From Bacteroidales bacterium (lineage in GTDB: Bacteria > Bacteroidota > Bacteroidia > Bacteroidales > UBA932), in the NCBI GenBank assembly GCA_016285175.1, contig JAEEQF010000010.1, positions 1 to 33,263 of the forward strand: a stretch of 33,263 bases of DNA, given 5' to 3'. The translations under genes and the position numbers were made by a program. Positions within the stretch are counted from its first letter, which is position 1. Each line of letters opens with the position of its first letter. This document shows, piece after piece, positions 1 to 7,792 of the stretch. The notes under the pieces were generated by a model. It searched no databases. It had not been told where the DNA came from and saw nothing but the letters and a program-made list of their open reading frames with translations.

Positions 1-192
1 GAGAAGTACCGCATCACCAACTTCGAGATGGAGAGCTCTCCCCTGGCCGGCCTGGCCGCCCACCTGGGCCACAACGCCTCCACGGTCTGCTGCATCATAG
101 CCAACCGCTATCTCAAGAGCTCCAACCCGGACTACAAGCCTGCCATCCGCAAGCTTGTAGAACTGTGCGTGGACCGGATGAGTACCCTTTAA
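1..192 (+). CDS. Nucleoside phosphorylase, uridine phosphorylase-like (3' end only)
   Basis: The last 63 residues of a protein whose beginning lies before the window. The segment ITNFEMESSPLAGLAAHLGH followed by a CCIIANR stretch matches the C-terminal part of the PNP/UDP phosphorylase family, where the FEME(S/T) motif helps bind the ribose of the nucleoside. Known family members split uridine or purine nucleosides with phosphate to give base plus ribose-1-phosphate in the cytosol. Substrate cannot be settled from this fragment; uridine phosphorylase is the best guess from the EMESS form. Its TAA stop overlaps, on the opposite strand, the TAA stop of the nicotinate phosphoribosyltransferase gene, so both genes end in the same TTAA at 189-192. 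Pairing with an NAD-salvage gene fits nucleoside salvage but proves nothing. Confidence 0.8.
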   Translation, partial: EKYRITNFEMESSPLAGLAAHLGHNASTVCCIIANRYLKSSNPDYKPAIRKLVELCVDRMSTL

Positions 193-1697
193 TCGATCTT
201 AAACTCCTCAATTTCCTTGACGAGTTTCCCGATGATGGACATCTTCACGTCGTACAAGGCGTCGGAGATGTCCACTTTGTAATAGTGGGGGTTGATGAGA
301 CGGCGCTCGGCCGGGGAGAAGTGATGGAGGTTGTCCTTGTAGAAGGCCTTCTTCATCTCCAGGGAGTAATAAGGGGCTATACGCTTTCCCGCCTTCACGG
401 ACTGCAGCTGGAGCGGACGGGCCTCGTACTGGCCCTCCTCGAAGGTCTTGGTCTTGAAGGAATCGTATTCGTCGCGGACGGTGAAGGTCTTCCCCTGCTG
501 GATGGCCAGGTCCATGGCATCGCCCCGCAGGCAGGTTACATCGGCCTTGAATACGTAGCCGTCCAGGGAATTGCCCTTTTCCTTGTCCTGGGCCGATATG
601 CGCCAGGTGATCTGGAAGCCCGGATTGATGAGCTTGATCTTGTCTTCCGAACGTTTGAGAACGGGCTCGTCATCCACCTGCACCAGCTTGTACACATTGC
701 CGAAGCAGGGAGCGGCCTTGGAGGTGGCGATGGCATCACCCACGCCGTAACTGTCGATCCGGGCGCCCTGGCGCTCCAGGTCCGTGATCAGGTATTCGTC
801 CAGGCCGTTGGTGGCGAAGATCTTGCACTTGAAGCAGCCGTGTTCGTCCAGGATACGGCGCACTTCCTGCGACAGGTACGCCAGGTCTCCGCTGTCCAGC
901 CGGATGCCGTAACCGGACGCGTAATTGTCGTCGATGCCGTTTTCCCGGAAGCTCCGGATGGCGTTCTTCACTCCGCACTTGAGCGTATCGTAGGTGTCGA
1001 TGAGCAGGATGATGTTCTCTCCCCGGTGGGTCTTGATATAGTCGCAGAAGGCCTGGTGCTCCCCTTCCACGGTGCTGCCGTAGGAGGTGACGAAGCTATG
1101 TGCCATGGTTCCGGTGGAAGGCACGTTGTTGAAGGCGCCGGTGAGGATGTTGGAGGAGCTGGCGCAGCCGGCAATCTGGGCCGCCTTGCCGCCATACACC
1201 GCCGCCCAGGGACCGTGCGCCCGGCGGGAACCGAACTCCGAAACCGGCTTGTCCGTAGAACGGCACACACGGGAGGCCTTGGTGGCCACCGCCATCTGGT
1301 GGTTCAGGATACAGAGCATGGGGGTTTCCAGCACCTGGGCCTGGATCATCGGCCCCACCACAATGACCACCGGCTGGTTGGGGAAAGCGATCTCCCCTTC
1401 CCGCATAGTGTATAAATCGCCCGTGAACTTCATGGTGCTCAGGTACTTCCGGAATTCTTTATACTCCTCTCCCGGAAGGAATTTCTCGTAAAACTCTTCC
1501 GGCTCCGTACCCAGCCGCTGCACCATTTCAATCACCTCCTCCGTGCCGCTTACCACAGCCCAGTTGTTGTTCTCCGGGGCTTTCCGGTAAAACAGGTTGA
1601 ACACGGCAATCTGGTCCTGCTTTCCGCATTCCAGATACGACTTTCCCATAGTGTACTGGTACTTGTCGGAGACATAGGCGGTATTGATGGTATCCAT
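189..1697 (-). CDS. pncB: Nicotinate phosphoribosyltransferase
   Basis: Protein of 502 residues that makes nicotinate mononucleotide from nicotinate and PRPP (Preiss-Handler NAD salvage, cytosol). Family hallmarks seen are DKYQYTMG at the N-terminus, the FGSRRAHG block, STGTMAHS near residue 200 (its His is the residue that is phosphorylated during catalysis in characterised members), and GYGIRLDSGDL, a phosphate-binding region. Length and motifs fit the longer ~480-500 residue type common in Firmicutes and some Bacteroidota rather than the ~400 residue E. coli type. The ATG at 1697 is chosen because homology starts at MDTINTAYVSDKYQYTMG and a TATCTTTG box lies 19 nt upstream. The reading frame stays open much further upstream, but that stretch is antisense to the MMPL gene and has no resemblance to the family. 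Confidence 0.95.
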   Translation of the reverse strand: MDTINTAYVSDKYQYTMGKSYLECGKQDQIAVFNLFYRKAPENNNWAVVSGTEEVIEMVQRLGTEPEEFYEKFLPGEEYKEFRKYLSTMKFTGDLYTMREGEIAFPNQPVVIVVGPMIQAQVLETPMLCILNHQMAVATKASRVCRSTDKPVSEFGSRRAHGPWAAVYGGKAAQIAGCASSSNILTGAFNNVPSTGTMAHSFVTSYGSTVEGEHQAFCDYIKTHRGENIILLIDTYDTLKCGVKNAIRSFRENGIDDNYASGYGIRLDSGDLAYLSQEVRRILDEHGCFKCKIFATNGLDEYLITDLERQGARIDSYGVGDAIATSKAAPCFGNVYKLVQVDDEPVLKRSEDKIKLINPGFQITWRISAQDKEKGNSLDGYVFKADVTCLRGDAMDLAIQQGKTFTVRDEYDSFKTKTFEEGQYEARPLQLQSVKAGKRIAPYYSLEMKKAFYKDNLHHFSPAERRLINPHYYKVDISDALYDVKMSIIGKLVKEIEEFKID

Positions 1698-1716
1698 AAT
1701 AGAGTATTGAATTATA

Positions 1717-1724
1717 CAAAGATA
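1717..1724 (-). promoter_or_regulatory. -7 box (TATCTTTG) of pncB
   Basis: Perfect match to the Bacteroidota -7 consensus TAnnTTTG on the minus strand, 19 nt before the pncB ATG. It faces away from the MMPL promoter, with 22 bp between the two boxes. No clear -33 TTTG is seen. Confidence 0.75.
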
Positions 1725-1746
1725 ACGTTTTTCCGGGAAAATGGCG

Positions 1747-1754
1747 TATCTTTG
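1747..1754 (+). promoter_or_regulatory. -7 box (TATCTTTG) of the MMPL gene
   Basis: Perfect TAnnTTTG box on the plus strand, 21 nt before the TTG start proposed at 1776. It excludes the upstream in-frame starts at 1707 and 1752, which lie before or inside the box. The A-rich stretch at 1760-1770 is typical of Bacteroidota translation starts. Confidence 0.7.
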
Positions 1755-1775
1755 CAGGCTAAAAAAACAAGCCCC

Positions 1776-4610
1776 TTGGAGAGCCGGATCAAGCATATCC
1801 CCCGCCTGCTGGTAAAATACCGGCTGCCGCTGTTCATCTTTATGACGGTGGCGGCGGTGGTGTGCGCCCTCCTGGTCCCGCACGTCAACATCAACACCAA
1901 TATGGTGGTGTATCTTCCGGACAGCTCCCCCATGAAGCAGGGAATGGACCTGCTGGAGGCGGAACTTCCCGGAATGGGCGCCCAGATGGAGGAGTTCGGA
2001 ACCATCTTTGCCGATGGGAACGCCCTGATGCCCAGTGACTTGCCCAAGACCCTGGCCTTGGGGGTAACCCTGCTCTTTGTGGTACTGCTCATCATGAGCT
2101 CGTCGGTGATGGAGGTGCTGCTCTTTATGGTAACCGTAGGCTATGCCGTGGTCATCAATATGGGCACCAATGCGCTGCTTCCCAGCGTCTCCATGCTCAC
2201 CAACACCCTCACGTCCGTGCTGCAGATGGTGCTCTCGATGGACTATTCCATCATCCTGATGAACCGATTCCGGCAGGAAAAGCAGAAGGGAAAACTGCCC
2301 GCCGCCGCTATGGAAACGGCCGTGGACCACGCATCGGCCTCCATTCTCAGCAGCGCCTTCACCACCATCGTGAGCCTGCTGATGCTGTGCTTCATCAAGA
2401 TGAAGATAGGGGCCGACCTGGGCATAGTGCTGGCCAAGGGCGTTGCCATCTCGCTCATCTGCAACTTCACCGTGCTGCCTTCCCTCATCCTTTGGGGAGA
2501 CCGCGGCGTGGAAGCTACGCGGAAGAAGGTCCCGGTGCTTCCGGCCGCCCCCCTGGCACGTTTCCAGGAGCGGTTCCGCATCCCGGTGGCCATCCTCTTC
2601 CTGGCCGTGTCCGTGGGCTTTTTCCTGCTGCAGCGCCGTACGCCCCTCACCTTCTCCCCCCAGTGGAACAGCACGGCCACCGATGCCCACATCCAGGGCA
2701 ATGCCCTCATGCTGCTTTACGCCAATGAGGAAGAAGACGCCATTCCTGCCCTGCTGGACCAAATTGGGACGGATCCCATGGTGCGGCAGAGCGTGAGCTA
2801 CCCTTCCCTGGTGAGGCGCCCACGTACCATAGAGGAACTCCTTTCCCTGGCCGACGGGCTCACGGAAGAACCCCTGCCGGAGATTCCGGAGGACCTGCTG
2901 CAGCTGGTCTATTATGCCCAGACCCACCCCCGGCGCACGGAGCGGATGAGTATGCAGGAATTGCAGGAAACTGCCGAAGAACTGTCGGCCCGGGGACTGA
3001 TTCCGGAGGGCCGGTTCAATCCGGAGCAGCTGATGAAATCGCTGATGCCCCAGGCGCCGAAGAAAAAGCCCGTTCCGGTAGTAAAGGAAGAACCGGTTGC
3101 ACAGGAAGAGACCGTTATTCCCGACACTACCGCCGTCGTTCCGGAACCCGTCACCGTCATTTCCGTCTCCGAAGAGGTATCCCCCGAACAGGAGGAGAAA
3201 CCCTTCACCTATGAGCAGGCCACCCGGTCCTACACCGCCGAAGGGATGGCGGCCTTCACCGGGCAGGAAACCGGCCAGGTGAACACACTGTACCGCCTGG
3301 CGGGAAGGAGGCGGGGAACCATGACCCCCAAGGAATTCGTGAGCTTCGTCCAGAAGGACATCCTGCCCAAGCGGCTCTACGCCGCGTTCATCCCCAAGGG
3401 AACGGCCGAACGGCTGGCCGCCTTCGAGAAGGACCTGGACGCCGTAATTGCCGCCGGTCCGGAACCCCTTCCGGGAGAGACAGGGACTGATGCCTCTCCG
3501 GTCGCTGAAGGAAATGCCGATGCACCCGTCAATGAAACAAGGCCGGAGAAGGTGACAGAGGCTGATGCCTCTCCGATCGCTGAAGAAAATGCCGATGCTC
3601 TCTCCGAGGCGCCAGCCTCTGTCATTGAACCCGAACCGGAGCCCACGCCCCAGGAAAGGTTGCTGGAGATGGCTCTCTCCGGGCAACGGTATTCCTCCGC
3701 CCGGATGTACGAAGCCCTTTCCGCCGCCGGCATTCCAGTCTCCCGGGAAGAGATGGACCTGCTTTATCTCTACTTTGGAGCCCGGAAGGACTTCGACCCC
3801 CAGACCGCCATCGCCCCCGGCACCCTGCTGGACTATCTTGCCGATACCCTCCTGGTGGACCCCGCCGTGGCCGGCATGGTCCCCGACAGCACCCGGACCC
3901 TGGTCCTGCAGGCACGGGAACAGCTGCTTTCCCAGGTGGGAATGCTCCGTGGCAAGAACTACTCCGCCGCCGCCATCCTCAGCGATTACGAGCCGGAATC
4001 GGAACCCACCTTCGACTATGTGCTGCGGGTCCGGGCTGCGGCCGATGAAACTTTGGAAAAACCGCATTACTGGATTGGAGAATCCCAGATGTACAAGGAA
4101 CTCAAGGACGGATTTCCCCGGGAAGTGCTTCTGTTAACGCTCCTTACGGCTCTTTCCATCTTCCTCATCGTGGCCCTCACCTTCCGCTCCATCCTGGTTC
4201 CCTTCCCGCTGGTGCTGGCCGTGCTGGCCGGCGTATGGGCCAACATCTGGGCCAGCGGCCTGGGCGGCAACACCCTTTACTACCTGGCCTATCTCATCGT
4301 CCAGGGCATCCTGATGGGCGCCACCATCGACTATTCCATCCTCTTTACGTCCTATTACCTCAATGCCCGGAAAACGGCCGGGCGGAAATCGGCCCTGGAG
4401 GCCGCGTACAAGGGGTCTTCGCACTCCATCCTTACCTCCGGACTCATCCTGGCCATCGTCCCCTACGTTATGTCCGTGAGCATTTCGGACGCAATGATAG
4501 CAGCCATCCTTAGCAGCCTGGCCATAGGGGCCGCCGCCATCCTTGTCATTATCCTGTTCCTGCTGCCCGGCGTACTTGCCGCGATAGATCCTATCCTCCG
4601 GAAAAGTTAA
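1776..4610 (+). CDS. MMPL/RND-family membrane transporter with Glu/Pro-rich linkers
   Basis: About 944 residues, with two RND/MMPL membrane halves. The first transmembrane helix is near residues 18-38. A helix bundle follows with MSMDYSI-like and LSSAFTTIVSLL motifs, and a second bundle near the C-terminus has GATIDYSILFTSYYL. The Asp in each (S/T)xDYS motif matches the proton-relay region of RND proteins. Family members export lipids or other hydrophobic compounds; no substrate can be assigned. The start is a TTG just after the promoter; no ATG precedes the first helix. Two oddities: the loop after the first helix is only ~70 residues, shorter than the usual ~150, and the large second loop carries acidic Pro/Glu-rich linkers (about 420-480 and 562-625) containing two copies of a repeat also found in the HU-CCDC81 gene. 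The gene ends convergently with prfB, sharing TTAA at 4607-4610. Confidence 0.8.
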   Translation: MESRIKHIPRLLVKYRLPLFIFMTVAAVVCALLVPHVNINTNMVVYLPDSSPMKQGMDLLEAELPGMGAQMEEFGTIFADGNALMPSDLPKTLALGVTLLFVVLLIMSSSVMEVLLFMVTVGYAVVINMGTNALLPSVSMLTNTLTSVLQMVLSMDYSIILMNRFRQEKQKGKLPAAAMETAVDHASASILSSAFTTIVSLLMLCFIKMKIGADLGIVLAKGVAISLICNFTVLPSLILWGDRGVEATRKKVPVLPAAPLARFQERFRIPVAILFLAVSVGFFLLQRRTPLTFSPQWNSTATDAHIQGNALMLLYANEEEDAIPALLDQIGTDPMVRQSVSYPSLVRRPRTIEELLSLADGLTEEPLPEIPEDLLQLVYYAQTHPRRTERMSMQELQETAEELSARGLIPEGRFNPEQLMKSLMPQAPKKKPVPVVKEEPVAQEETVIPDTTAVVPEPVTVISVSEEVSPEQEEKPFTYEQATRSYTAEGMAAFTGQETGQVNTLYRLAGRRRGTMTPKEFVSFVQKDILPKRLYAAFIPKGTAERLAAFEKDLDAVIAAGPEPLPGETGTDASPVAEGNADAPVNETRPEKVTEADASPIAEENADALSEAPASVIEPEPEPTPQERLLEMALSGQRYSSARMYEALSAAGIPVSREEMDLLYLYFGARKDFDPQTAIAPGTLLDYLADTLLVDPAVAGMVPDSTRTLVLQAREQLLSQVGMLRGKNYSAAAILSDYEPESEPTFDYVLRVRAAADETLEKPHYWIGESQMYKELKDGFPREVLLLTLLTALSIFLIVALTFRSILVPFPLVLAVLAGVWANIWASGLGGNTLYYLAYLIVQGILMGATIDYSILFTSYYLNARKTAGRKSALEAAYKGSSHSILTSGLILAIVPYVMSVSISDAMIAAILSSLAIGAAAILVIILFLLPGVLAAIDPILRKS
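3486..3526 (+). repeat. In-frame coding repeat, copy A
   Basis: Encodes TDASPVAEGNADAP inside the second linker of the MMPL protein. Core DNA GATGCCTCTCCGGTCGCTGA is shared with the copies at 3554 and 15626. It is the most diverged at its 3' edge. Confidence 0.8.
3554..3615 (+). repeat. In-frame coding repeat, copy B
   Basis: Encodes TEADASPIAEENADALSEAP in the MMPL linker. By eye it matches the minus-strand copy C at 15626-15688 at 56 of 59 aligned bases, although the two host proteins are otherwise unrelated. Confidence 0.85.
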
Positions 4611-5749
4611 TCCAGGTCATCGGCATCCGTAACGGCCGTGCCGGTTCCCATCAGATAGGTTTTCATGAATTCGTTCAGGTCTCCGTCCAGGACCGCCTGG
4701 GTATCGGCCGTGCTGTAACCGGTGCGGAGGTCCTTCACCAGTTTATAGGGATGAAGCACATAATTGCGGATTTGGGAACCCCACTCGATGCGCTTTTTCT
4801 GACCCTCCAGTTCGGCCTGCTTTTCCTGCCGTTTCCTTAGCTCGATGTCGTACAGACGGGATTTCAGGATGAGCAGAGCCCGCTGGCGGTTATCCTGCTG
4901 ACTGCGGGTTTCCGTATTCTCCACCATGATGCCGGAGGGAAGGTGCCGCACGCGGACGCCCGTTTCCACCTTGTTCACGTTCTGGCCGCCGTGGCCGCCG
5001 CTGCGGAAGGTGTCCCATTCCAGGTCCGAAGGGTTGATTTCGATATTGATGGAATCGTCTACCAGCGGATACACGAACACGCTGGAGAAGGTGGTCTGGC
5101 GCTTTCCCTGGGCGTTGAAGGGAGAGATGCGCACCAGCCGGTGAACGCCGTTTTCGGCCTTCAGGTAGCCATACGCATAGTCTCCTTCCACCTCTATGGT
5201 GGTGCTCTTGATGCCGGCCTCTTCCCCTTCCAGGAGGGAGGTCACCGTGTATTTGTAGCCGTTCCGTTCGCACCAGCGGGTGTACATGCGCATGAGCATG
5301 GCGCTCCAGTCGTTGGCCTCCGTGCCGCCGGCGCCGGAATTGATGGTTAGGACGGCCCCCAGGTTGTCTCCTTCGTTGCCCAGCATATTGCGGAGCTCCA
5401 AGGCCTCCACGGCCTCCACAGCCGCCGCATAGGCCTCATCAAGTTCCTTGGTCTCAGGCGTTTCCACAGCCTCGTCTTCGCTGCCGGAGAGGCTCTCCCT
5501 GGCAAAGTCGTAGAGCACCTCCAGGTCATCGGCCTGGCTGCGCGCCTTGTCAAAATCCGTCACCCAGGACTTGATGCCGGAGAGCTTTTTGAGAAACGCT
5601 TCCGCCGCCTTGGGGTCTCCCCAGAAGTCCGGAGCCAGTGTCTCCTGCGTTTTGGCAGCCACATCCTTCCGCTTCCCGGCAATGTCCAGGCAGCCATCCA
5701 GGTTCTTCACCCGCTCCTGCAGGTCCTTTATCTGTTCCAGCGTAATCAT
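4607..5749 (-). CDS. prfB: Peptide chain release factor 2
   Basis: Protein of 380 residues that ends translation at UGA and UAA. Seen are the GGQ loop in [14 protein letters not shown] (triggers peptide hydrolysis), the SPF anticodon-mimic in RLVRISPFN (selects UGA/UAA and separates RF2 from RF1), and an N-terminal helical domain beginning [13 protein letters not shown]. In E. coli and many bacteria this gene needs a +1 frameshift at an in-frame UGA near codon 25 (YL-UGA-D). Here the matching place reads CLDIAG with CTG GAC at codons 21-22 (5684-5689), so the frame is continuous and the autoregulatory shift is absent. The ATG at 5749 sits 5 nt after a TATCTTTG box, which suggests a leaderless mRNA. 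Confidence 0.97.
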   Translation of the reverse strand: MITLEQIKDLQERVKNLDGCLDIAGKRKDVAAKTQETLAPDFWGDPKAAEAFLKKLSGIKSWVTDFDKARSQADDLEVLYDFARESLSGSEDEAVETPETKELDEAYAAAVEAVEALELRNMLGNEGDNLGAVLTINSGAGGTEANDWSAMLMRMYTRWCERNGYKYTVTSLLEGEEAGIKSTTIEVEGDYAYGYLKAENGVHRLVRISPFNAQGKRQTTFSSVFVYPLVDDSINIEINPSDLEWDTFRSGGHGGQNVNKVETGVRVRHLPSGIMVENTETRSQQDNRQRALLILKSRLYDIELRKRQEKQAELEGQKKRIEWGSQIRNYVLHPYKLVKDLRTGYSTADTQAVLDGDLNEFMKTYLMGTGTAVTDADDLD

Positions 5750-5754
5750 GGGTA

Positions 5755-5762
5755 CAAAGATA
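5755..5762 (-). promoter_or_regulatory. -7 box (TATCTTTG) of prfB
   Basis: Exact TAnnTTTG match on the minus strand. Only TACCC separates it from the ATG, so transcription probably starts at or within a base or two of the start codon. Confidence 0.75.
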
Positions 5763-5783
5763 GCACTTTTTTCCGGTCCTTTA

Positions 5784-6989
5784 TCAGTGGATCAGGTTCA
5801 GGAACAGCGTTACCACCCCCGTATTGATAAGGTCCACGAACATGGCCCCGATGATGGGCACTATAATGAAGGGATTCACCGCATAACGGTACTTGTAGCA
5901 CACGGCCGACATATTGGCCATGGCGTTGGGTGTGGCCCCCAGGCCGAAGCCGCAGAGACCGCTCACCAGCACGGCTCCGTCGTAGCTCCTCCCCAGCAGC
6001 GGGAATGCCACCAGCGCCCCGTAAAAAGCCATGAAAGCCACCTGCGCCAGGAGGATGAGCGTAAGGGGAAGCGCCAGCGAGGCCAGTTCCCAAAGCCGCA
6101 GGCTGGCCATGGCCATCCCCAGGAAAAGCTGCAGGCAGATGTCGCCGATGGAAACCACTTCCCCGATGCTGAGTTCCTTCTCCCACCTGGGCGAAAGGCC
6201 GAAAAGGTTCCGCATGGCACAGGCGGTAAGGAGTGCGCCGAAGTACGTGGGGAAGGTGATGCCCGTCAGCGCCAGCAGTTTGCTCAGGCCCGTTCCCAGG
6301 GCCATGGCGATGACCAGCACGCACGCGCCCCGAAGATGGTCCCGGAAGGTTCCGGAGCCTTTTTCTTGGGACTCCGTAGTTTCCACACTTGTCACTACAT
6401 CGGCCGGGGCCGACTGCTCGGAAAGCCGATGCCGCCGGATGAGCATCTCCCCCAGCGGACCGCCCAGCAGGGACCCCGCCACCAGGCCGAAAGTGGCCGC
6501 AGCCATGGTGATGGACGATGCCCCCGGGAGCCCCAGCTGCTCCAATAAAGGAGAAAAACCGCCGGAGGTGCCGTGCCCCCCGCTCATGGGAATGGAGCCG
6601 GCCGCCATGCCGAAGAGCGCATCCAGGCCGAGTCCCCTGGCGATTCCCACGGAGATGAGGTTCTGCGCCACGATGAGCACCGCCACCAGGCCCACCATCA
6701 CCAGCAGGGGCCGTCCTCCCCTGCGAAGCACCTTTAGGTTGGACTGGAAGCCCACGGAAGTGAAGAACAGCATCATGCAGAGCTCCTTCACCGTTCCGTC
6801 AAAGCGGCATTCCACCCCGGAAACGCTGTAAAGCAGAAGCGTCAGGAGGGAGACGACAAGGCCGCCGGAAACAGGTGCAGGAATGCAGAAACGCTTGAGG
6901 AAAGGGATCTTCCGGGTAAAGAACATACCCAAGAGAAGGGCCAGTACGCCCACTCCCGCGCTTGCATACATATCCAGACTCAACACCAT
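5784..6989 (-). CDS. gltS: Sodium/glutamate symporter
   Basis: About 401 residues, the usual GltS length, with ten or so hydrophobic helices. Two pseudo-repeated re-entrant loop motifs are visible: GSIPMSGGHGTSGGFSP in the first half and GFGLGATPNAMANM in the second, as expected for GltS inverted repeats. The family imports L-glutamate with sodium across the inner membrane. The start is set at the ATG at 6989 (MVLSLDMYASAG), 4 nt after a TATATTTG box; the frame runs open to 7016 but that would start upstream of the promoter. It is transcribed divergently from murI, whose enzyme converts L- to D-glutamate. This juxtaposition makes sense metabolically, though it may be coincidental. Confidence 0.93.
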   Translation of the reverse strand: MVLSLDMYASAGVGVLALLLGMFFTRKIPFLKRFCIPAPVSGGLVVSLLTLLLYSVSGVECRFDGTVKELCMMLFFTSVGFQSNLKVLRRGGRPLLVMVGLVAVLIVAQNLISVGIARGLGLDALFGMAAGSIPMSGGHGTSGGFSPLLEQLGLPGASSITMAAATFGLVAGSLLGGPLGEMLIRRHRLSEQSAPADVVTSVETTESQEKGSGTFRDHLRGACVLVIAMALGTGLSKLLALTGITFPTYFGALLTACAMRNLFGLSPRWEKELSIGEVVSIGDICLQLFLGMAMASLRLWELASLALPLTLILLAQVAFMAFYGALVAFPLLGRSYDGAVLVSGLCGFGLGATPNAMANMSAVCYKYRYAVNPFIIVPIIGAMFVDLINTGVVTLFLNLIH

Positions 6990-6993
6990 AGTA

Positions 6994-7001
6994 CAAATAT
7001 A
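6994..7001 (-). promoter_or_regulatory. -7 box (TATATTTG) of gltS
   Basis: Minus-strand TAnnTTTG match 4 nt from the gltS ATG. It is separated by 22 bp from the opposing murI box, the same spacing as in the pncB/MMPL pair. Confidence 0.75.
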
Positions 7002-7023
7002 GGCATAATTGCCCAAAAATGAC

Positions 7024-7031
7024 TATATTTG
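7024..7031 (+). promoter_or_regulatory. -7 box (TATATTTG) of murI
   Basis: Plus-strand TAnnTTTG match ending 7 nt before the murI ATG at 7039. It implies an mRNA with almost no leader. Confidence 0.75.
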
Positions 7032-7038
7032 CGTAGTT

Positions 7039-7791
7039 ATGGCAAGTATCGGCATATTCGATTCCGGCGCGGGCGGCCTGTCCGTATACAGGGAACTGGT
7101 GAAGGCGCTTCCCCTGGAACGCTATCTCTATTTCTCGGACAATGCGCACTGCCCGTACGGCGAAAAGACCGCCGCCTACATCCAGGAACGGGGCCGGACC
7201 ATCACGGAAGTGCTGCTGGGCCTGGGGGCCGATATCATCGTGGTGGCCTGCAACACCGCCACCGCCGCCGCCATCGCAACGCTTCGGGCCGAATACCCGG
7301 CGGTGCCCTTCATCGGCATGGAGCCTGCGGTAAAGCCCGCGGCGCTGGGAACCAGAAGCGGAGTCATAGGCGTCCTGGCCACCGCCGGCACCCTCAAAGG
7401 CTCCAAATACCTCAATACCAGGGGCCTGTACCAGGACAATGTAAAAATAGTGGAGCACGTGGGCCAGGGCTTCGTGGAACTGGTGGAAAGCGGCATCCTG
7501 GACGGACCGGAGGCCGAAGCAACCGTACGCGCCTCCCTGCAGCCGCTGCTGGACGCAGGGGCCGACACCATTGTCCTGGGCTGCACCCATTACCCTTTCC
7601 TGCAGCCGCTCATCGAGCGTCTGGCCGGTCCGGAAGTCAAGGTCATAGACCCGGCTCCCGCTGTTGCCCGGCAAACGGTCCGCATCTTGCAAGAAAGGGG
7701 TATCCCCACCGGCGAGGGACCCTTCTCCGTAGATTTGTATTTCTCCGGAGAACCGGATTCGCTGGAGCGCATTTTCAAACTGGTCAAGTAG
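7039..7791 (+). CDS. murI: Glutamate racemase
   Basis: Protein of 250 residues that interconverts L- and D-glutamate to supply D-Glu for peptidoglycan stems (cytosol). The two catalytic cysteines are present: Cys71 in VVACNTATAAA and Cys182 in LGCTHYPF. The N-terminal GIFDSGAGGLSV with Asp8 and the NAHCPYGEK block are also canonical. The start is the ATG at 7039, because MASIGIFDSG aligns to family N-termini and the -7 box lies directly upstream. The stop is one base before the ATG of namZ, so the two are very likely co-transcribed, tying precursor synthesis to MurNAc recovery. Confidence 0.97.
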   Translation: MASIGIFDSGAGGLSVYRELVKALPLERYLYFSDNAHCPYGEKTAAYIQERGRTITEVLLGLGADIIVVACNTATAAAIATLRAEYPAVPFIGMEPAVKPAALGTRSGVIGVLATAGTLKGSKYLNTRGLYQDNVKIVEHVGQGFVELVESGILDGPEAEATVRASLQPLLDAGADTIVLGCTHYPFLQPLIERLAGPEVKVIDPAPAVARQTVRILQERGIPTGEGPFSVDLYFSGEPDSLERIFKLVK

Positions 7792-7792
7792 T

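Noticed and set aside
165..1415. Open frame of 416 codons antisense to pncB
   Set aside because: Shadow of a well-conserved gene; low-complexity Val/Gly/Leu composition and no family resemblance.
1698..4067. Upstream extension of the pncB frame, giving a 1292-codon open frame on the minus strand
   Set aside because: Antisense to the MMPL gene and rich in Gly, His, Arg and Gln with no recognisable domain. The pncB promoter and homology start at 1697. Long antisense frames are frequent here because the codon bias avoids stops.
5745..5783. Small-molecule riboswitch before prfB or gltS
   Set aside because: The space is too short for an aptamer, and the -7 boxes lie 4-5 nt from the start codons.
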